Below, piece after piece: positions 13,201-28,200 of a stretch of DNA of 64,000 bases. The stretch is from Nautilus pompilius (taxonomy: Eukaryota > Mollusca > Cephalopoda > Nautilida > Nautilidae): NCBI GenBank assembly GCA_018389105.1, contig JACATO010000632.1, positions 558,001 through 622,000 on the forward strand, in the 5' to 3' direction. A program made the position numbers and the translations under genes. Numbering within the stretch: position 1 is the stretch's first letter; the number at the start of each line of letters is the position of its first letter. Below the pieces are notes generated by a model that was not told the DNA's origin, made no database searches, and saw only the letters and a program-made list of their open reading frames with translations.

Positions 13201-16200
13201 CCATGAATTTACAGAATGTGTGCATTCTCTTGTCTACACAGTAAGACCAGTAATAATTGACATTGCATGAAAATTAACCTTTACTAAGTCTGTGAAGTTA
13301 CAATAATTACCCATACTTCCTCACTCGAGTAAAGTATGGCCCTTAATCATAGATCAGTAGATTGAACTGGATGTGATGTTAATAGTATGTGTTACTCTGA
13401 ATCAAAATTCTTAAATTATATTGGCAAGTAGTTACATAAATTTGAGAATATCTGACTATAAATGATGAAATAAGTTTTCTTATGTTGAAATCTTTATCAC
13501 TTCTCCTTGAAGTCTTTCATAACTTTAGAAGTTGTGATAGTAAAATGATGACTCCCACAAGGATGCACCCATACCATGATTAATTTAGCTGATGACGATC
13601 ACCTGTCAGCAGTATCTGAATAGCTTCTATGTAGGGTTTTGATGGTAGACTCTGTCTTTATCAGGTTTCGTAAATCGCTGGTTGGTTAGGTGTGTAATAG
13701 TTATTTTGAAAGCTGTGAAATTTAGGAATTTTTATCAGGAGTCAAGAGATTTACAAGTATCATTTTCTTTTCATCACACATTGTTTATGGCTTAACAGAT
13801 GTGATTCCTGTCCACAACAAGCACAAGTGTAGCTAGCCCACTTACTGTAGTGTAAGGAAGTTAAGGGCTTAAATACTTCCTCATTGGGGGTTCTCTTCCT
13901 TTGAAATCATTTTGTTGGTTTGCTTTTCCTAAGTTCCCTATCCTCCAAATGCAGTACCTTGATAAAAGTAATTCTTTTAACATTTGTAGACTAAGATCAC
14001 AAAAATAGTTCTGGCACAAGCAGAGAACTGTGATTTACATGACCTTCCTGCCCTGATGAATAAAACATGCACGCATCAGGGTTCTGCACAGCTTACCAGA
14101 AGATGGGGATAGTCGACCCATGTTGTTGGAAAAAGTGGGGTCTTTTTTTTTTTTAATGTGGGGATCACATTTGAACGAATAACAAAATGACAATAAACAA
14201 CTATTTTTAGGCCACATCAGGTAATCTCATGTGTAAGCAGTTTTAATTATTTAAACCATTGAGGTATGATTGATAGAACTGCTTTTCATAAACCAATATT
14301 ATTGTTTATTAAAATAAATTATATGAACGCTTATAAAGTTGACTTGTATGACTAAATGAAACTGGTGTTTTAAAAGAATGACAAATTCACACAACTTTAT
14401 TAAATATTTTGTTCAAAGAAATATTATTGAACACAATTGAGCAGGTTCTCAAGTCCATACAAGAATCAGGGCAATTAGCAGGAAATATATATGTATATCT
14501 TTAATAAAACATTTACCACTTTTGAATCAAATATGAAAGGTTAAACGGTCAAAATCAAACATTGACATTTCCCAAAATAAACCTAAAAATTAAAGTAGCA
14601 CTTGTAATAGTTTTGGTTCTTGTGGATAGTAAACATTCTCCTGTCTTTGGAATTTCTCCAATGGAGAAAATTCAAATTGATCAATGGGTCCTACCTCCAA
14701 TTTAACCAGGAGCTGATCTAGTTTTGAGCTAGATAGCCTGTTGCGACCAGATTTTGAGCACTGAACCCTCTCTCTCAGTCTGAGGTGTGGATCGGGGCAG
14801 TCAAAACTAGAGAGGCAAGTTTCAGCGAATTTGGCACATCTTTCTTATGATATTGGTTGATGAGGCTCCACAGATCCGTCATCTTATTTCTTGGAAAACC
14901 AACATTGATCACTAAAGACTTGAGAAGAGCCCACTACTTTCTGGTTGCAGCTGGGTCAATGAGTGGTTGGATAGTGACAGCTGAATTATTGTTTTTGGTT
15001 TTGCCACTTGTGATTTCCCATATTTTCCAATCAGTATTCCCAGCTTGTCATTTCCCCACATCTCCAGGTCAGTCTGAGAAGAATGATAACGGTCTAAGTC
15101 CCAATGTCCCATAAGCATATATGATGTTACTGCCATCTGTTGGGAATCTCTGGTCAATTCTCAAGCAAGGCATCCACAAAATGAGTTTCCTTGTAAACAA
15201 GTTTTCTTCCATTAACTTTCAGATGATCATTTTTAAGTTTGTGAAGATAAGTGTGATCATCCACACCACCAGCTCTTATTTTCTGAAGAGCTGATCTACA
15301 GGATGTGACTAAAGTTTCTACCAGGCTGACATCTAGATCTATTTTCTGGAAAATGAGGCACAATTCAGATACAATTGGCAATATGTCCATGAGCATGTAT
15401 GTAGATGCAATAAAATCATACTGGACCAACTTGTTGCCATATCCTGTAGATTTAGCTTCCCTGACTCTAGTAAAAAAAAAAAAAAAAGTGTTGCTTGGTA
15501 GTCTACCAGATAAGACACAGAATCTACTGCTTGTGATGTGACCAGAGCTAGTTTGTGGGCAAGACAATGATAGTTTATTAGCGTAGGATTATTTTTTAGC
15601 ATGTAACCAGTCAAGCCCCCTCCCGTTCCAGCCATCACCTTGGCCCCATCAGTTCTAAGTTCCATAACTTTAGTGAGTGGAATTTGCTGTTCATAAAGAA
15701 TTTCATTTAACTTGGCACGTGTGGCCTTACCAGTTGCACATTTCACTTCTAGGTTGCACAAGAATACAGTACTTGGTTCAAAAGTGTCTGGATCCATAAT
15801 TCTGGCATAAACTACAAGTTTTTTTCTCTCTGCTATGTCAGTGCTCTCATCACACAGGACACTGAAGACTGGTGATTTTATGAGCCTGTCATTGATGTTT
15901 TCCCTAATGGTTGCTGCTATGGATTCTAACATCTCAGAAGCTTTTCTGTCAGAACTGTAGTTTACATTTTTGGCTGTTTTAAAACCAGTGATGTTGGGGC
16001 AATCAAGAAGATGCGGCAAACTGTCATATTTGTTTATTGTTAAATCTTCTTTAGCCATCCAGAAAACAACTCTCATGGCATCTAAGACTATTTTCTCTAC
16101 TGATCTGCAAATTTTTTACGACTTTGTCAAACTGAGGTGCCATGATATCAGCTTGCATAGCTGCTTTGCGATCATTGCTATCTGCGTGCCTGGTGAGGGT

Positions 16201-19200
16201 ACTTGTTCTAAAGTTTGTATTTTCACTAGTCATGCTATTGTGCTTGTTATGTTTGATATGTAGAGAACAAGTCATTGAATCTTTCTCTTTGTCATACTGT
16301 AACCACCTAAAGTCACTCGTCCACAGTTGTTGTAATTTTCTGACACGTGTTCAGGACTGGGATTCCTGGACACTGCCAGATGACTGAGTAACGTCATTGG
16401 AGACCGGTTGTTCAGTCAGTGTTCCATCTTCATTTGTCCCGTCAGGTGCTTCTGTCACCATTTCTGATCTTTGGTTGGTTTAATTTTTCCTCATTTTCGC
16501 AAGAAAACACAAAATTGATGTGGATGCTTTGCGTTTATTCGCCACCATCTTAAAAACTCCAAAAACATTGAGCAAATTAAACACTGCCTCTTATTGGCCA
16601 CAAATAATCATGTGATAGCACCTTTTACCAATAGCAAACTCTCCTCGGCCCGCATGTCAACAACTAGAGACAGACAGGTCACCTGTCAATCGATGTAATA
16701 TGTGATTGTACAAATAAATGTTAAATAAATTGAAATGTATCCATTTTAGAGAATATTAAACATCACTGATGCAGTAGTGCTCAAAAGTTAGCACACAAAA
16801 TGAATTTATTGGGGTCAAAGCCACAAGGCTGCGGCCTGTGCAGAACACTCATGCATACAGGACAGTCAGCGGGCAGGTGGCATGAATTTTTATAGATTAC
16901 CCGCTGTGGTCTCTGCGCAGGTCAAAACAAGACTAGCAAAATAATTAGAAATTGTTTAAGGAAAAATAAAAACATTAAGAACTATACCATTCCTTTTGTA
17001 AACTAACTTTCTGATTTGCTCATATTTGTTACAAGTTTCAGAATCAATAATTTTGAGGATGGCAGCAGTTGATGCTTTTAACTGTGACAGAATTTTGCCA
17101 GCTACAGTGATGGAAATGATGGCAGATTTAATTGAATTACAAAAACACTTCTTAAACCATCATTTACTTAAGTATGCTGATTTCTGAAACAATTACGGTT
17201 TCTTACGCGATAAATTTGCTAAGACTGCTGGTCTCAGACTCTAATATCTGCTGGCAGTCTGAAGTTTACTGTTCTCTCTTTTTTTCTTTAACTCGCTGTA
17301 TTTACCCTGCACACACTAGTAACACACACATATCTCTCTCTGACATCAGTTTATACTGATGAAGCTTTGTAATCTTTGTATTTAAATTTTTTACATCATT
17401 GCAGCAAATACAGATTATTCTCAGAGGTCTTCTGAAATGAATTTGCTTTACCTGTTGATTGTTTTTTTTTTTTTTAAATATTAACATTAATTTCTTAAAA
17501 TATATCATAGTGTCCACATAACATGAGATTTGACATAGTTTCAGATTTCAAAAATTAAAGAATTTGTTTGTATGCTTTTAAGACCATAGATAAATGTGTT
17601 CCATTTTTAGGTGGCTGGTATAACGCACATGAACAAACTTTAGATACAGGATTTTCAAAATTAATTTCCTGTACTGTACTGCAGTTGTTACTTGTATTTA
17701 CTGCTAAAAATCTAAGTGAAATGTGGCCACCAATTTATCTTGGGGAAACTGTAGATGTCTTAGTTACATCATTGAAAGAAAGGGAGAAGACAAATGTAAC
17801 CAAAACACAGTTTCTAGTGATTGATTCCCAGCCTTTCTTCAATCACTAAGTGCCAGTTTTTAATGTTTTGAAGAATGTGCAGTGATGCGATTGGCAGAAA
17901 ATATGAGTAGAATTAATTTCATGGAAGGGAAATCTTGTAATTTCCAAGGTTGGATGTGGTCATTCTTGTTCTTTGTGGATACTGTTTCCTTCCAAAACGG
18001 CTTATCACCACCCTACAGAAATTACGTTGATGAGTTCGATCTCTTGTAGTTAACAGTGGGAGTAACAAAATTACTTTAAAGGGAAAGAAGCCTCTATCAT
18101 AACAACAAGTTTTACATTTAGGATGAATTGAGTTTTCTTTGCATAAATAGGAAGATAAAACTTAGAAAATATCTTTTTAAAAAATAGATACAAATAATCA
18201 TTAATAACTAATTTTTTTCCATGATAGCTATGTTCTTGCCAATGAAATTTACAATGTAGTAAAACCTCAATTTAACAGACTAATTGGTTGGATGGGTCTG
18301 TTAAAATCCACACATTTACATAATGCATGCGCAAAAGGCACTCGTTAGAAATTTTTTGCATAGATCAATGAGGAGACCAGACAGCATCCATTGCTTCCAA
18401 AGTCTGTTGGATGGGATCCATTAAATCAAGTTTTACTGTACATCCTTTGAGGTTTGTGTGTGCACTATGCTCAAAAGTTTGGATACACAAAGTAATTTTT
18501 ACTTTTAGTGGATATGAATCTGTTAACTGTCATAAATATGATTTGAGATATACTTTTAATAGTATATTTAACAAGCTTAATAATCAAATATGTATTTTAT
18601 TATGGTTTAAACTCTACTTGCAAAATATCTTGCATTTGCTGCATTTAGTGCCTGGTAGGTTCTTGAAAGTTTCTCAGTTAATTTTTGAGACAATCTTTTG
18701 ATACTAGATTCCAAGCTGCCTGTAAGAACTGCCACAATTGCTGGGCTAGAGATGGTTGTTTACCTTTCACTCTTCTGCATATTCAATCCCTTATGATTTC
18801 GATGGGGTTTGAGTAATTGTGGTGGCCTTTCCATGATATAAAACCCTGTCCTGTCATTTTTTGCACAAATAATTCTGACAGAGCTTAGAAGCATTTTAGT
18901 TCATTGTGCTGCTGTAAGATGAATTAATGACCAACCTAACACAAACCCAACAAATGGTGTGTCTTATATTGTGATATCCTTGTTTAGAATATTTTAATTT
19001 TATAAAGTTCATCAACTGTGTTGGCAACAAAACAACTCTTGGATTGTTTCCCCTGTACTTAACAGTTTTTCAGCATTTTCAGCTTACCTGCTCTCACAAA
19101 CTGTATCACTCAGGTCTGAATATTTCATGTTTGGATTCATCAGTCCTGAGTACCTGTTTCCGGTCAACATGTGTTCAGTGTTTGTGATGTTTATTAGCCC

Positions 19201-22200
19201 GAGTCCTCAAAAGGCTTTCTTGTGAGGATGTCCCTTTCTTTCACAGTCTAACAATAGCCTCTTGCTGTTCAGTTGGTAGTTGCTGGATTTTTGCTATCAC
19301 CACCCATTCATAAGCAATTAATTTCAGACTCTCATTACTATAACTTATTTTTAAATAAAATATTTAACACTCTTTGATTAAGAGAACCATAAATTTGTTT
19401 ATTTTGATACAAAAATCAAATGCAAATGGATATTTATTTGACTATAAAATACATTTGATTTGCTGTTAGCTTGTATTTTGTGATGGTGAAATTATTCTGA
19501 TTGTAGTTTTATGTACAAAATCACAAATTATTGTGAGGAATCCAAACTCATGAGTAAACAATGGTAATAGTATGAGAACTTTCAGTAACACAGTTTAATG
19601 TTTGTTGTTTTTTAGATTATTTCAAAAATATTTGCTCTGCTCGTTGGAATTCTGTCATTTGTTGTTCTTGGGGAGGAGGGGGGTTGTTTATAGAATATTC
19701 ATACCTATTAGATTATTAGTATGTCTGGAGTAGAATCAATTTTCTGGGTAGGTTTTCCTTAAGCTTCCCATTTAAAATTATGATGTAGGGAAGGAAACCA
19801 TCTGTTAAAATCGGTCAGCTCCCTAACAACACTCTATCATCTGTAATCCACTAATTTGCCCAGTACAAGTGCTCTTGCTATTTCTCTTCTTTTGCACACT
19901 TGGTTCATTGATGTCAATGGCTCACCATCTAAGAGTTTTTCCCTTTATACCATCTAACTTAGCCATGAATTGTTCAAGCCTCAGCTCTACTCTCTCCTGT
20001 CTTCTATTACAAATGTTAATTAAGCTAACCTAAAATCTTATACTGAAGACCTGGCATGCTGGCTGACTAATCTGTTTAATCAGGGATTTCAGCATTTACT
20101 TTATGCATGGAACTTGCTTTGTATCAATGTGATGGTTATAAGTCAAATTATTTTCCTGGACTCTATTACCCTATAATGGCACTTTTTGCTCTTTGTTATA
20201 TTGAAAAGGTTACTGCATTCTCATTTAGTGTCAGGGTCTTAATGGATTTGAATGAGTTTCTCATTCCTTGTCTCAGAAAAACTTTCCCATTAATGACTTT
20301 AAAAGGGAGGGGGGTGGCTAATAATCTTAGAACTGAATTCTGGTGGGATGTCCCTAGAGGGGGTGTTATAGTACAGTATGTATCAAGGGGATTTTTAATG
20401 TGAAAATCTTTACTTTATCCAGTGTTTTTTTTTTTTTTTTTGGTTTCATGATTTTAAGGAAACTAGTTAAAGTTGAATAGCAGCTACCAAAAAGGACCCT
20501 TATGTTAGTAAAGCCCTTGCTCAAAACTCTTTAAACTTATCCTCTATTTTAGTTCATCAAATAAGAATTAAAATTTCATTCTCAAAACATCAAACAGACA
20601 TTAATTTATGGGAGGGACCATTGTTCCTTTTTACTGGTCGGAATGTATTGAAACAAGAAATCAAATTTGGAGGCACTTAATTCGCACAATCTTAAAATTC
20701 ACCATTCAGGAAATCAAAGATAAGTTTCTTTCCCATTATGCAATTTTGAATTAAGTACACACCAGTCAGCCAAACCCAAGAGCCTTTGTTTACATTTCAA
20801 AGTTGGCATTGTAGCTCGTTTTTGTTTGTGTGCATTTTTAAAAACACCAGTGATACTTCTAAAGCCGTGTTGGCAAATAGCTAAGAGAAGCTTCATAATC
20901 TAGAAACCATTGGTAGTTTTTGTAAATGTACACATTATTTATCATTTAGTAAGTGTAAACTCTCCTATTATGTTGAGATTTTAGCTAACGTTTAAGGTAC
21001 TAGAAAGATGGGGGGGGAAGACTAAATGTGTCAAAGTTGACTATTTCTTATGTGTTCGTGATTTCACACATTACAAATTGAGGATTTTTACAGAAAAAAT
21101 AATTGCAACTTCAAAGCTTAATGGGAATCGTCGTAGAGTGACCAAAAGTATAATAGGAGGGTTAATGCTCAACCTCTTTCATCAGTGTGTTGGGATTTTG
21201 TTTGTTCACGTGGCACCAAATTGTACAAAAAGCCTAGTGATTTGTACTTGAATGTCGAACAATGCACGTAAATACAACAATACATGTGCGGCACCTTTTA
21301 TTATATTTTCTCATGCAGCTACCTGTTTAAAGGCCACCTTTTCAGCATTCTGTAGCAGACAGTGCTGATGCTGGTCTTGTGTAGTTGGCTATAGATTTGA
21401 ATCAGATCGGGCAACGCAAGTTTTCTGGAAGTTTGTGACAAGCAGCCAATATCTGTGATCACCAGCATTTGGTAAATGAGGGTTGATCATGAGCAGATGT
21501 GGAACGTCAGATTTAGTGTGACTACCTCTAAGTTCCACAAAGATGGGCACATTAAAACACCATCGGGCTGAAATCATTTCTTACCTGTTTCAGCAGAAAG
21601 TCCTACATTTGAATGACACTGCTCGTCACAGATAAATTTGGGTGTGTATTAAAAATGTAGATAACAGTATCGAGGCTTGGAACTAATTTGTTGTGAGTTT
21701 GTAGAGCAAGCAATATGACTGACAGGACCAGGCAAACAAATGTATCTAACTGCCATTTTGATTGGAAGCATGGTTCCCCCCTCCACAGAGTAGATACCTT
21801 TACCGGCTTAGCCAAAGTTTCTGCAGAAATAGAAGATTCTTCTACTCTACAGTTAACCTTTTACCAGACTCGTCATGCATGGTGAAACTCCTTTTTGTAA
21901 ACTAGAATGATTTAAGATGTTTTTGGATGTAGACATGGTGACATCTTATGGTCTGTGTATCAGCTATAGGAAGAATGTTTGATTTTTGTAATGTACTACT
22001 ATGAATTCTAGTAAACTAACTAGTGCTGTTTGGTTTGTTCCACTGTCTAGAATTTCTACATTTAGCATGTCATTTTGATTGACAGCTTCACATATGCCAG
22101 GCCAGTCGACTCCAGTACTACTACATACGTGCCATTTTCTTTTGCATGAGAGACCGATGCATGAGGTGCACTAGCAATCACAAAGTTGCATTTGAAGAAG

Positions 22201-25200
22201 GATCTGTTGAAGTCTCACTACTTCTAAGAGCATCTGGGCTGTACCATCAGGAGCATCTGACAGCTATTTCCTTCCAGATAGCTCAATACATTGCAGCTTT
22301 CTGTCACTTTGCAGAGATGGGTTGTGCTGGCCCTGTCAACACCCATGACTGTGATAGTTAGCCTGACCCAAATAACATGGAGGACAGGACAAATCTTAAT
22401 GATACTTGGCATAATATTATCAACCTTGCTCCTCTACAAAATAAAGCAGTCATTCTCTGCATCATTGAAGACAACAGCATCTCCTTTATTTCTACATTAT
22501 TTTGTTCAGATAACAAATGGTGCAATGTTTACAAGGACATTTGTATTTTGTGTACAAGAGGAAAAAATTGAGGGTAAAATGGAAAACAAAACTTATAAAC
22601 CTGGGGCTTAATAGATATACATTTGAGAAAGCTTGAGTGAAAAATGAATTTTGATGAATAATTATGAAGTTATCCTTCCTTTCTCAGAATCATGGAGGTA
22701 ATTAAACATTTCAGTTTAGGGGCCTTAAAAACCCATTTCTAATGGTTCAGTTCTTTGTTTTGAGTTTGAGAGGAGTACAATGAATGACTTTATGGCCCCT
22801 TCAAAAAACTTTCTGATGTTAGTCTTGACCCCCCACCTCCCTGCTCTCTCTTTGGTTTTAGAGAATAAATTAGGATTTTAATTTATAATTTTAAAAATGC
22901 CTAACATTTAAGTAAGACCAGTTATGAATTTATGCTCTATCAAACTGTTGTGTAGTTTGCTAAACAATACATTTTTTTTCAGCTTGGATTCCTTAAGTTT
23001 GCAGGAACCCTGGCCTACAAGAAGGCTGGAAGCCATTATCGTTTATTCGAGGCTGTCTGGTGCCGAGTTTAAATGCTTTGGTTATCGTATTATTAAACAT
23101 TAGCAGTCCATTCATTCAATGATGGAGTGCTGTCTATTTTTGCAGCTCAAGAGTTGAGGCGAGAAAGCAGTGCAGGATCCATTGACAGTGGTGTGGTACG
23201 TTGTCATTTAGTATTCTCAAATGTTTATTGCACAGCAGCCGTCTACATGGAACGTGTGCGCGAACAGCTGCCAAATGAGTTATGTGGAACCATGCAGCGG
23301 ATTAATGGCGTTTAGCCTTTGAAAATTCTCTCTTTAAATAACTTTTCTATTTCATAACAGCATTACTCACTTTGTGGATTGTTCAAGTTTTAAAAAAAGT
23401 TGGAAAGTAAACTGTTGTTAATGTTAACTTTTTTGTGTTTTATGCTCTTAGCTTTTGTTGAAAAGATACTTTTTTGTTATGTTTACGAAATAGTATTTTT
23501 CTAATGCATTGTACATGCAGAGGTTAAGCGACATTAAATAAGAAAGCAGAAGGCTGTCTGTCATGCAGCCTCGCTGTACTGGCTTGAGCGACCCTTCAAC
23601 AATTAGTGCTCTGGAGGTGGTTAGCCGTAAAAGAGAGAAATTAACTTTGCAACGATTCCACACATCTTCATTGTTTGGTGCTCAGATCATTAAAAGATAC
23701 CATCTTCATCTTGACTATTTAGAGAGACAAAATTTGTTGGTGATTTGCCACCCCCCCCCTCCTTTCACCAGCACCGGTCAGGAGAGCGAAATTGAAGTGG
23801 ACACGTAAATGAAATCGCTCTCCAGACTACAGGGGCAGACAAAAGTTTAAGAACCAGCGTAGAACAAACACAAACTGACACACACAGAAATAAACATTCC
23901 ACCAATGATAGAAAAATTATTCGTTTTTGTTTGGCAGTAAGTATTTTGGCTGGTTTTTCTTATGCAACAGAATTTCATGGGGACAAAAGTTTAAGATCAA
24001 ATCAACCACATTCAAAATTTTGTCACAAAAATTCATTTTTAAAGATTACACAAGATAACCAAATTAAGGCGGTATTAGTACTTGTCGTCATTGCCATAAA
24101 TCAATTACAGCCTGACAGTGCTCATCTATGCAGTCGACAAGATGAATGCACCAGTTTAATCAAATATTGGTTTAAGTTATCTGAACAATTGATCCAAATT
24201 TTTGGGCCTTTTCATCTTTATTAACTTTGTCTGTCATTCTATAGATTATGGATTCAAATAGGGCTTTAAGCCAGTCACTTTAGAACGGGAGTTTTCTGAT
24301 CTCTGAATACTACTAAATGATGGCAGCTGAATGTTTTAGGGTGTTATGTTGGAGAATCCAGTTGAGAGGGAGATAATTCTCAGAATATGCTGTCTGTTGG
24401 TCAAAATGTCCAGGTAAACATACATACATGCACTAGATGTGATGAATAGGGGCTGTCTTTCTTGAGAGAAACATCCCCATATCATGAAGGACTCACCTCC
24501 ACCGTCGATCAATGGTTTGGAACGTTTCAAATGGAAGTTTAACTGAATTTTTGTCACAAGTCTGGCCTTGGCAAACTGTAGTTGAGTGTTTTAATTCTTC
24601 AAGGAGATGAGAGGGTTAAAATCACATAGCCATCTCTGCACAGTTCTCACAAAGGTCAGTGAGTCCACTAAATTTCTTAAAATGCCAATGAACGTCTTAT
24701 GCCAATGTGTTTCTGACAGATACTTGATTTTGATCAGGCTAAGCATCAGCTTTTTTGGGCTTTGCTACTTCTGTTGCATTTTCCCAATCTTTCTAAGACC
24801 CCTAAACTAAATGTTTAATCAACTATTTCACTGCACTTAACCTGCTCAGCAGTCTCAGAACACGAGTGTTTCTTTTCCCATAACTCTACGTCAATGTTTA
24901 TTGCCTTTTTTATCCATTGTAGGACGCTTAAAAAGTCTTTGTTCTATTGGTGGTTCAAAGAAACCAGTTATAAGAGGTCATTGCTGCTGTTCTTAGAATT
25001 CCATCATGTAAGAAGAGCGAGCATATGCTAAATATTTACTTTCAGTGTAATGCCTATGTTGGAATGTTTTGTACAAATTTTATGTCTCAATTAATGTGTT
25101 TTCTGTGTTCTTAAACTTTTGTTCACCACTATATCTCTTGGTTGACTCTCTTTAAAAAAAACAATAACATGCTTTTACAGAGTTTTGCAAAAATTACATC

Positions 25201-28200
25201 GGAAGATAGGTGCCTCCTGCCAAACTGATGTACTTTTGGTATCTTTTAATTATTTACTTAGATTTGTTGTTGTTGGTGGTGGTTATTAGTGAAGTTATAG
25301 GTTTATGCTACTTGGCCGGACTACAGTTGTAATGTGTAAGATGGACGAACGACTTACTGGTGGCATGCCCTTTAGTCACGCCTCGTCACTTGCTTTCTTA
25401 CAGATCCTGTTTGGAACTGTAAGAGTGAGGATATCTCAGTGCTACCTCAGAGATATTACCCTCTCACAGGTCATACTATTTTCTACTTGTTCTGCTTCTA
25501 ACACAATGCCCACGTGTTTGCTACTAAGAGGCAGATTTGGTTTTTGCATGTTTTTTGTGGAGGATTCACTTTGTTTTGGCAAAAGGAAACTAACACATTA
25601 TTAATCATGTTCAGTAGCACGTAGAAAGACTTTTAAAGGAACAAACAGGGCTCTTGTAAAGACATGTTAAAATGGTCAATAATTGACTTCTTGCTATGGC
25701 CTGTAGGTAGGGAAAGGGTTCATTTCTTTTTGTACAATCTTCTATTATGGAGCAGCGACACTCTTGAGGAAAGGAAAGGGTTAAGTCAATTTTAAGTTCT
25801 GTTCAGATTGTTGTTTTTATGTCAGTGTAACTTGTAAAAAGTGGTTGATTATAATGCCATGTATAAAAAATATCAAGGGGTCACTATCATTTATTTCTGA
25901 GATCATTGGGTAACTTTGTCTTATTTTATTTGTACCTTAATAACATGGGCAAAACATTGTGTTCTCTTCATAAGTGTACAGTAGAAACCCCCCTGAGATA
26001 CTAACTTTCCATCACATTGTCGGGGTGGATGTTATGTAACAGGTGTTTGAAATTAATCTAAGGGAGATAATTTGTTTTTTTTATTATCAGACTACTACTA
26101 GAATTATTTTGAAGGAAAAAAAAACAATCCAAGTGTTTGGACTTTTTATTATTTCGGTTTAGGCAATGTTTGTAGTTTGAAAAATTTTTGTAAGTCTAAA
26201 TATAATTAATGTTCCTTTGCTTTTTGTGGATAAGACTTAAATACTATTATTATTAGTAAAGTAGAATGAATACTACCTACTTTATTGCCATTTTTATCAC
26301 CAAAGATCTGTGGACTTGATGTTTTCTTAAAGACTAAATTATTTTAAATTGAATGCAGAAGACCAGGGGCCCCTAATATCAAAGAATGTGTTTTAAGTAG
26401 GTTGGTATTGTGCAATTAGAAGATCGGTAAAGGGAATGGTATATTTAGGGATGTCATTTAAATGTATTTTTACATTTTATGTTTGTAGAAATTTCGAGTT
26501 AGGTCATCTCCTTTTGAGTTTTAATAGTTAACGTGTTAACCAGTTCTAACCACCTAAATCTAACCCTAGCTTTTAAAAAAAATTTTCTTTTTTGATTGAT
26601 TTTGATGTTTTTCTTTACGGTTTTAATAAAGAATAAAAATCCATATTCATTTCTTTGATTGTGGGAGGAGTCAGGGTTACGTCTGTATGGTTGTCACCTT
26701 GCATGATGCTTTTATATATATACATATATATTTTTTTTTTTTTTTAATCCACTCTTGCAGAAACCAGAATTATTGTTGTGAGAAATAGCATGTTCCCTAA
26801 CACACCTACATTAATAATAGTGGAGGCTTCTTGATGTTCTGATGATGTAATAATCGTAAAAGTAAAATTTTGTAAAAGAAAAATAATTTTTTTGTAATGT
26901 TGAAAACTAGACTGTGCATTTTTAACCCATGGCTTGCTGAACTGTCCAAGGGGGAGATACTGATGATGTATAAAGCTCTATAAACAAAAAAGTACATATA
27001 GAGTAAATACTGTGGTATTTATGTTTAATGCATTGTTTTCACAGAACCATTGTCTCCCCTCAGAAGTTTTATCAGTCAGTGGGTTAAACTTGTGCCAAAT
27101 AATATTTAAATTTCTGGCCTTTGTTGTTGTTTGTTTTTTTAATAAAAATATTTTCTGTAACTTACCACTTTCATCTCTGCTTATTAAAGTAGCAGGTGAT
27201 GTTTCAAAACAGGTTTAACTCTGAGTAGTGTATGCATCTGTCTGTTGCTCTGATATTTCTGAACATTATTTTTTTTTGGTAATTCAGTTTCTGGTGAATA
27301 ATTTTATAGCACGCAAGTGAGCCAGTGACTTTCTCTTTCCATCTTCTGTTTACTGATACCTGTAGTAAATTGTAGTTAGTTTTTCTATCATTTATAAAGA
27401 TTATTCACCACTGAAGAACTTGCTGTTTTGGTGGTTACTAAGTTACTTATTGAATATTTTGATTAACATGGTCAGAACCAATCAGAAGTAATATGTATCT
27501 TTGGGGTAGGCTCTGATTGATGTACCATGCATAAATGGAGAGTATTTAAATCAAGATATCTGTAGATCAGATAAATGGTTCTAGTCATTGCCATGGTTTA
27601 CCAGCCAATTTTTTCTTGTTTAATTATCCCAGAACCTGTTTTTGAGATTTTTTTCATGGCTTTCTGCTTCGTCATAACCACCAATCTGTCATACTATAGA
27701 GATAATTGTTTAGTTTGGGAGAAACACAAATTTTCTTTTATTTTCCTTGTAATTAATTATGAGGCCATTAATCTATATTGACACAAATTTGCTGCTGACT
27801 GCTTTAACTGGCTGTGTTCTACCCTGGCTTGCAAACCTCTCATTCTTGGTGACATTTTTCCTAATATACCCATGGCAGATGGGGTTATTGTGATTTTTCC
27901 ATGATTAAATCTTATTTTGTGGGGGGCCCTATACTTCCAGCTGATTCCCTAGTGTGATGGTACTTTTATACGAGACTTTCAGGTTAAAGTTTTCTTCAAA
28001 CCATGTTTCCTTGATGTGTGTGATCTTATGGAGTTTATTATTTCCTTGTCCTAGCCTTTTCTGCTCTTGATACCATGACAATTAGCTTTTCTTTTTCTTA
28101 CTCAGTTGTTGCGTGTGAGCGAGATATATATATATATATTAATCAGTGTCCCCTTCCTTTCAGGTAGTAACAGAAAAAAATCTTTGTTACACTGATGATA

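Larger units (their letters stand above)
11526..23145 (+). other. IQSEC intron 6 (11.6 kb)
   Basis: Contains an antisense hAT relic (about 14880-16560), a small MITE (18257-18438) and a Tc1-like element (18468-19554). The rest is unassigned AT-rich DNA with long A/T tracts at about 12692-12708 and 13057-13073. The region 19.6-23.0 kb has scattered small open frames (20107, 22146, 22291) with no family match. Confidence 0.65.

Noticed and set aside
14750..16800. TTTTGAGCACT near 14755 and CAGTAGTGCTCAAAAG near 16776 as ends of the hAT relic
   Set aside because: The orientation is outward, the reverse of that expected for terminal inverted repeats of an element lying between them, and similarity is limited to about 11 bases.
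25982..26060. CAGTAGAAACCCCCCTGAGATAC as a Tigger-like transposon end
   Set aside because: No matching inverted end or TA-bounded partner could be found nearby.
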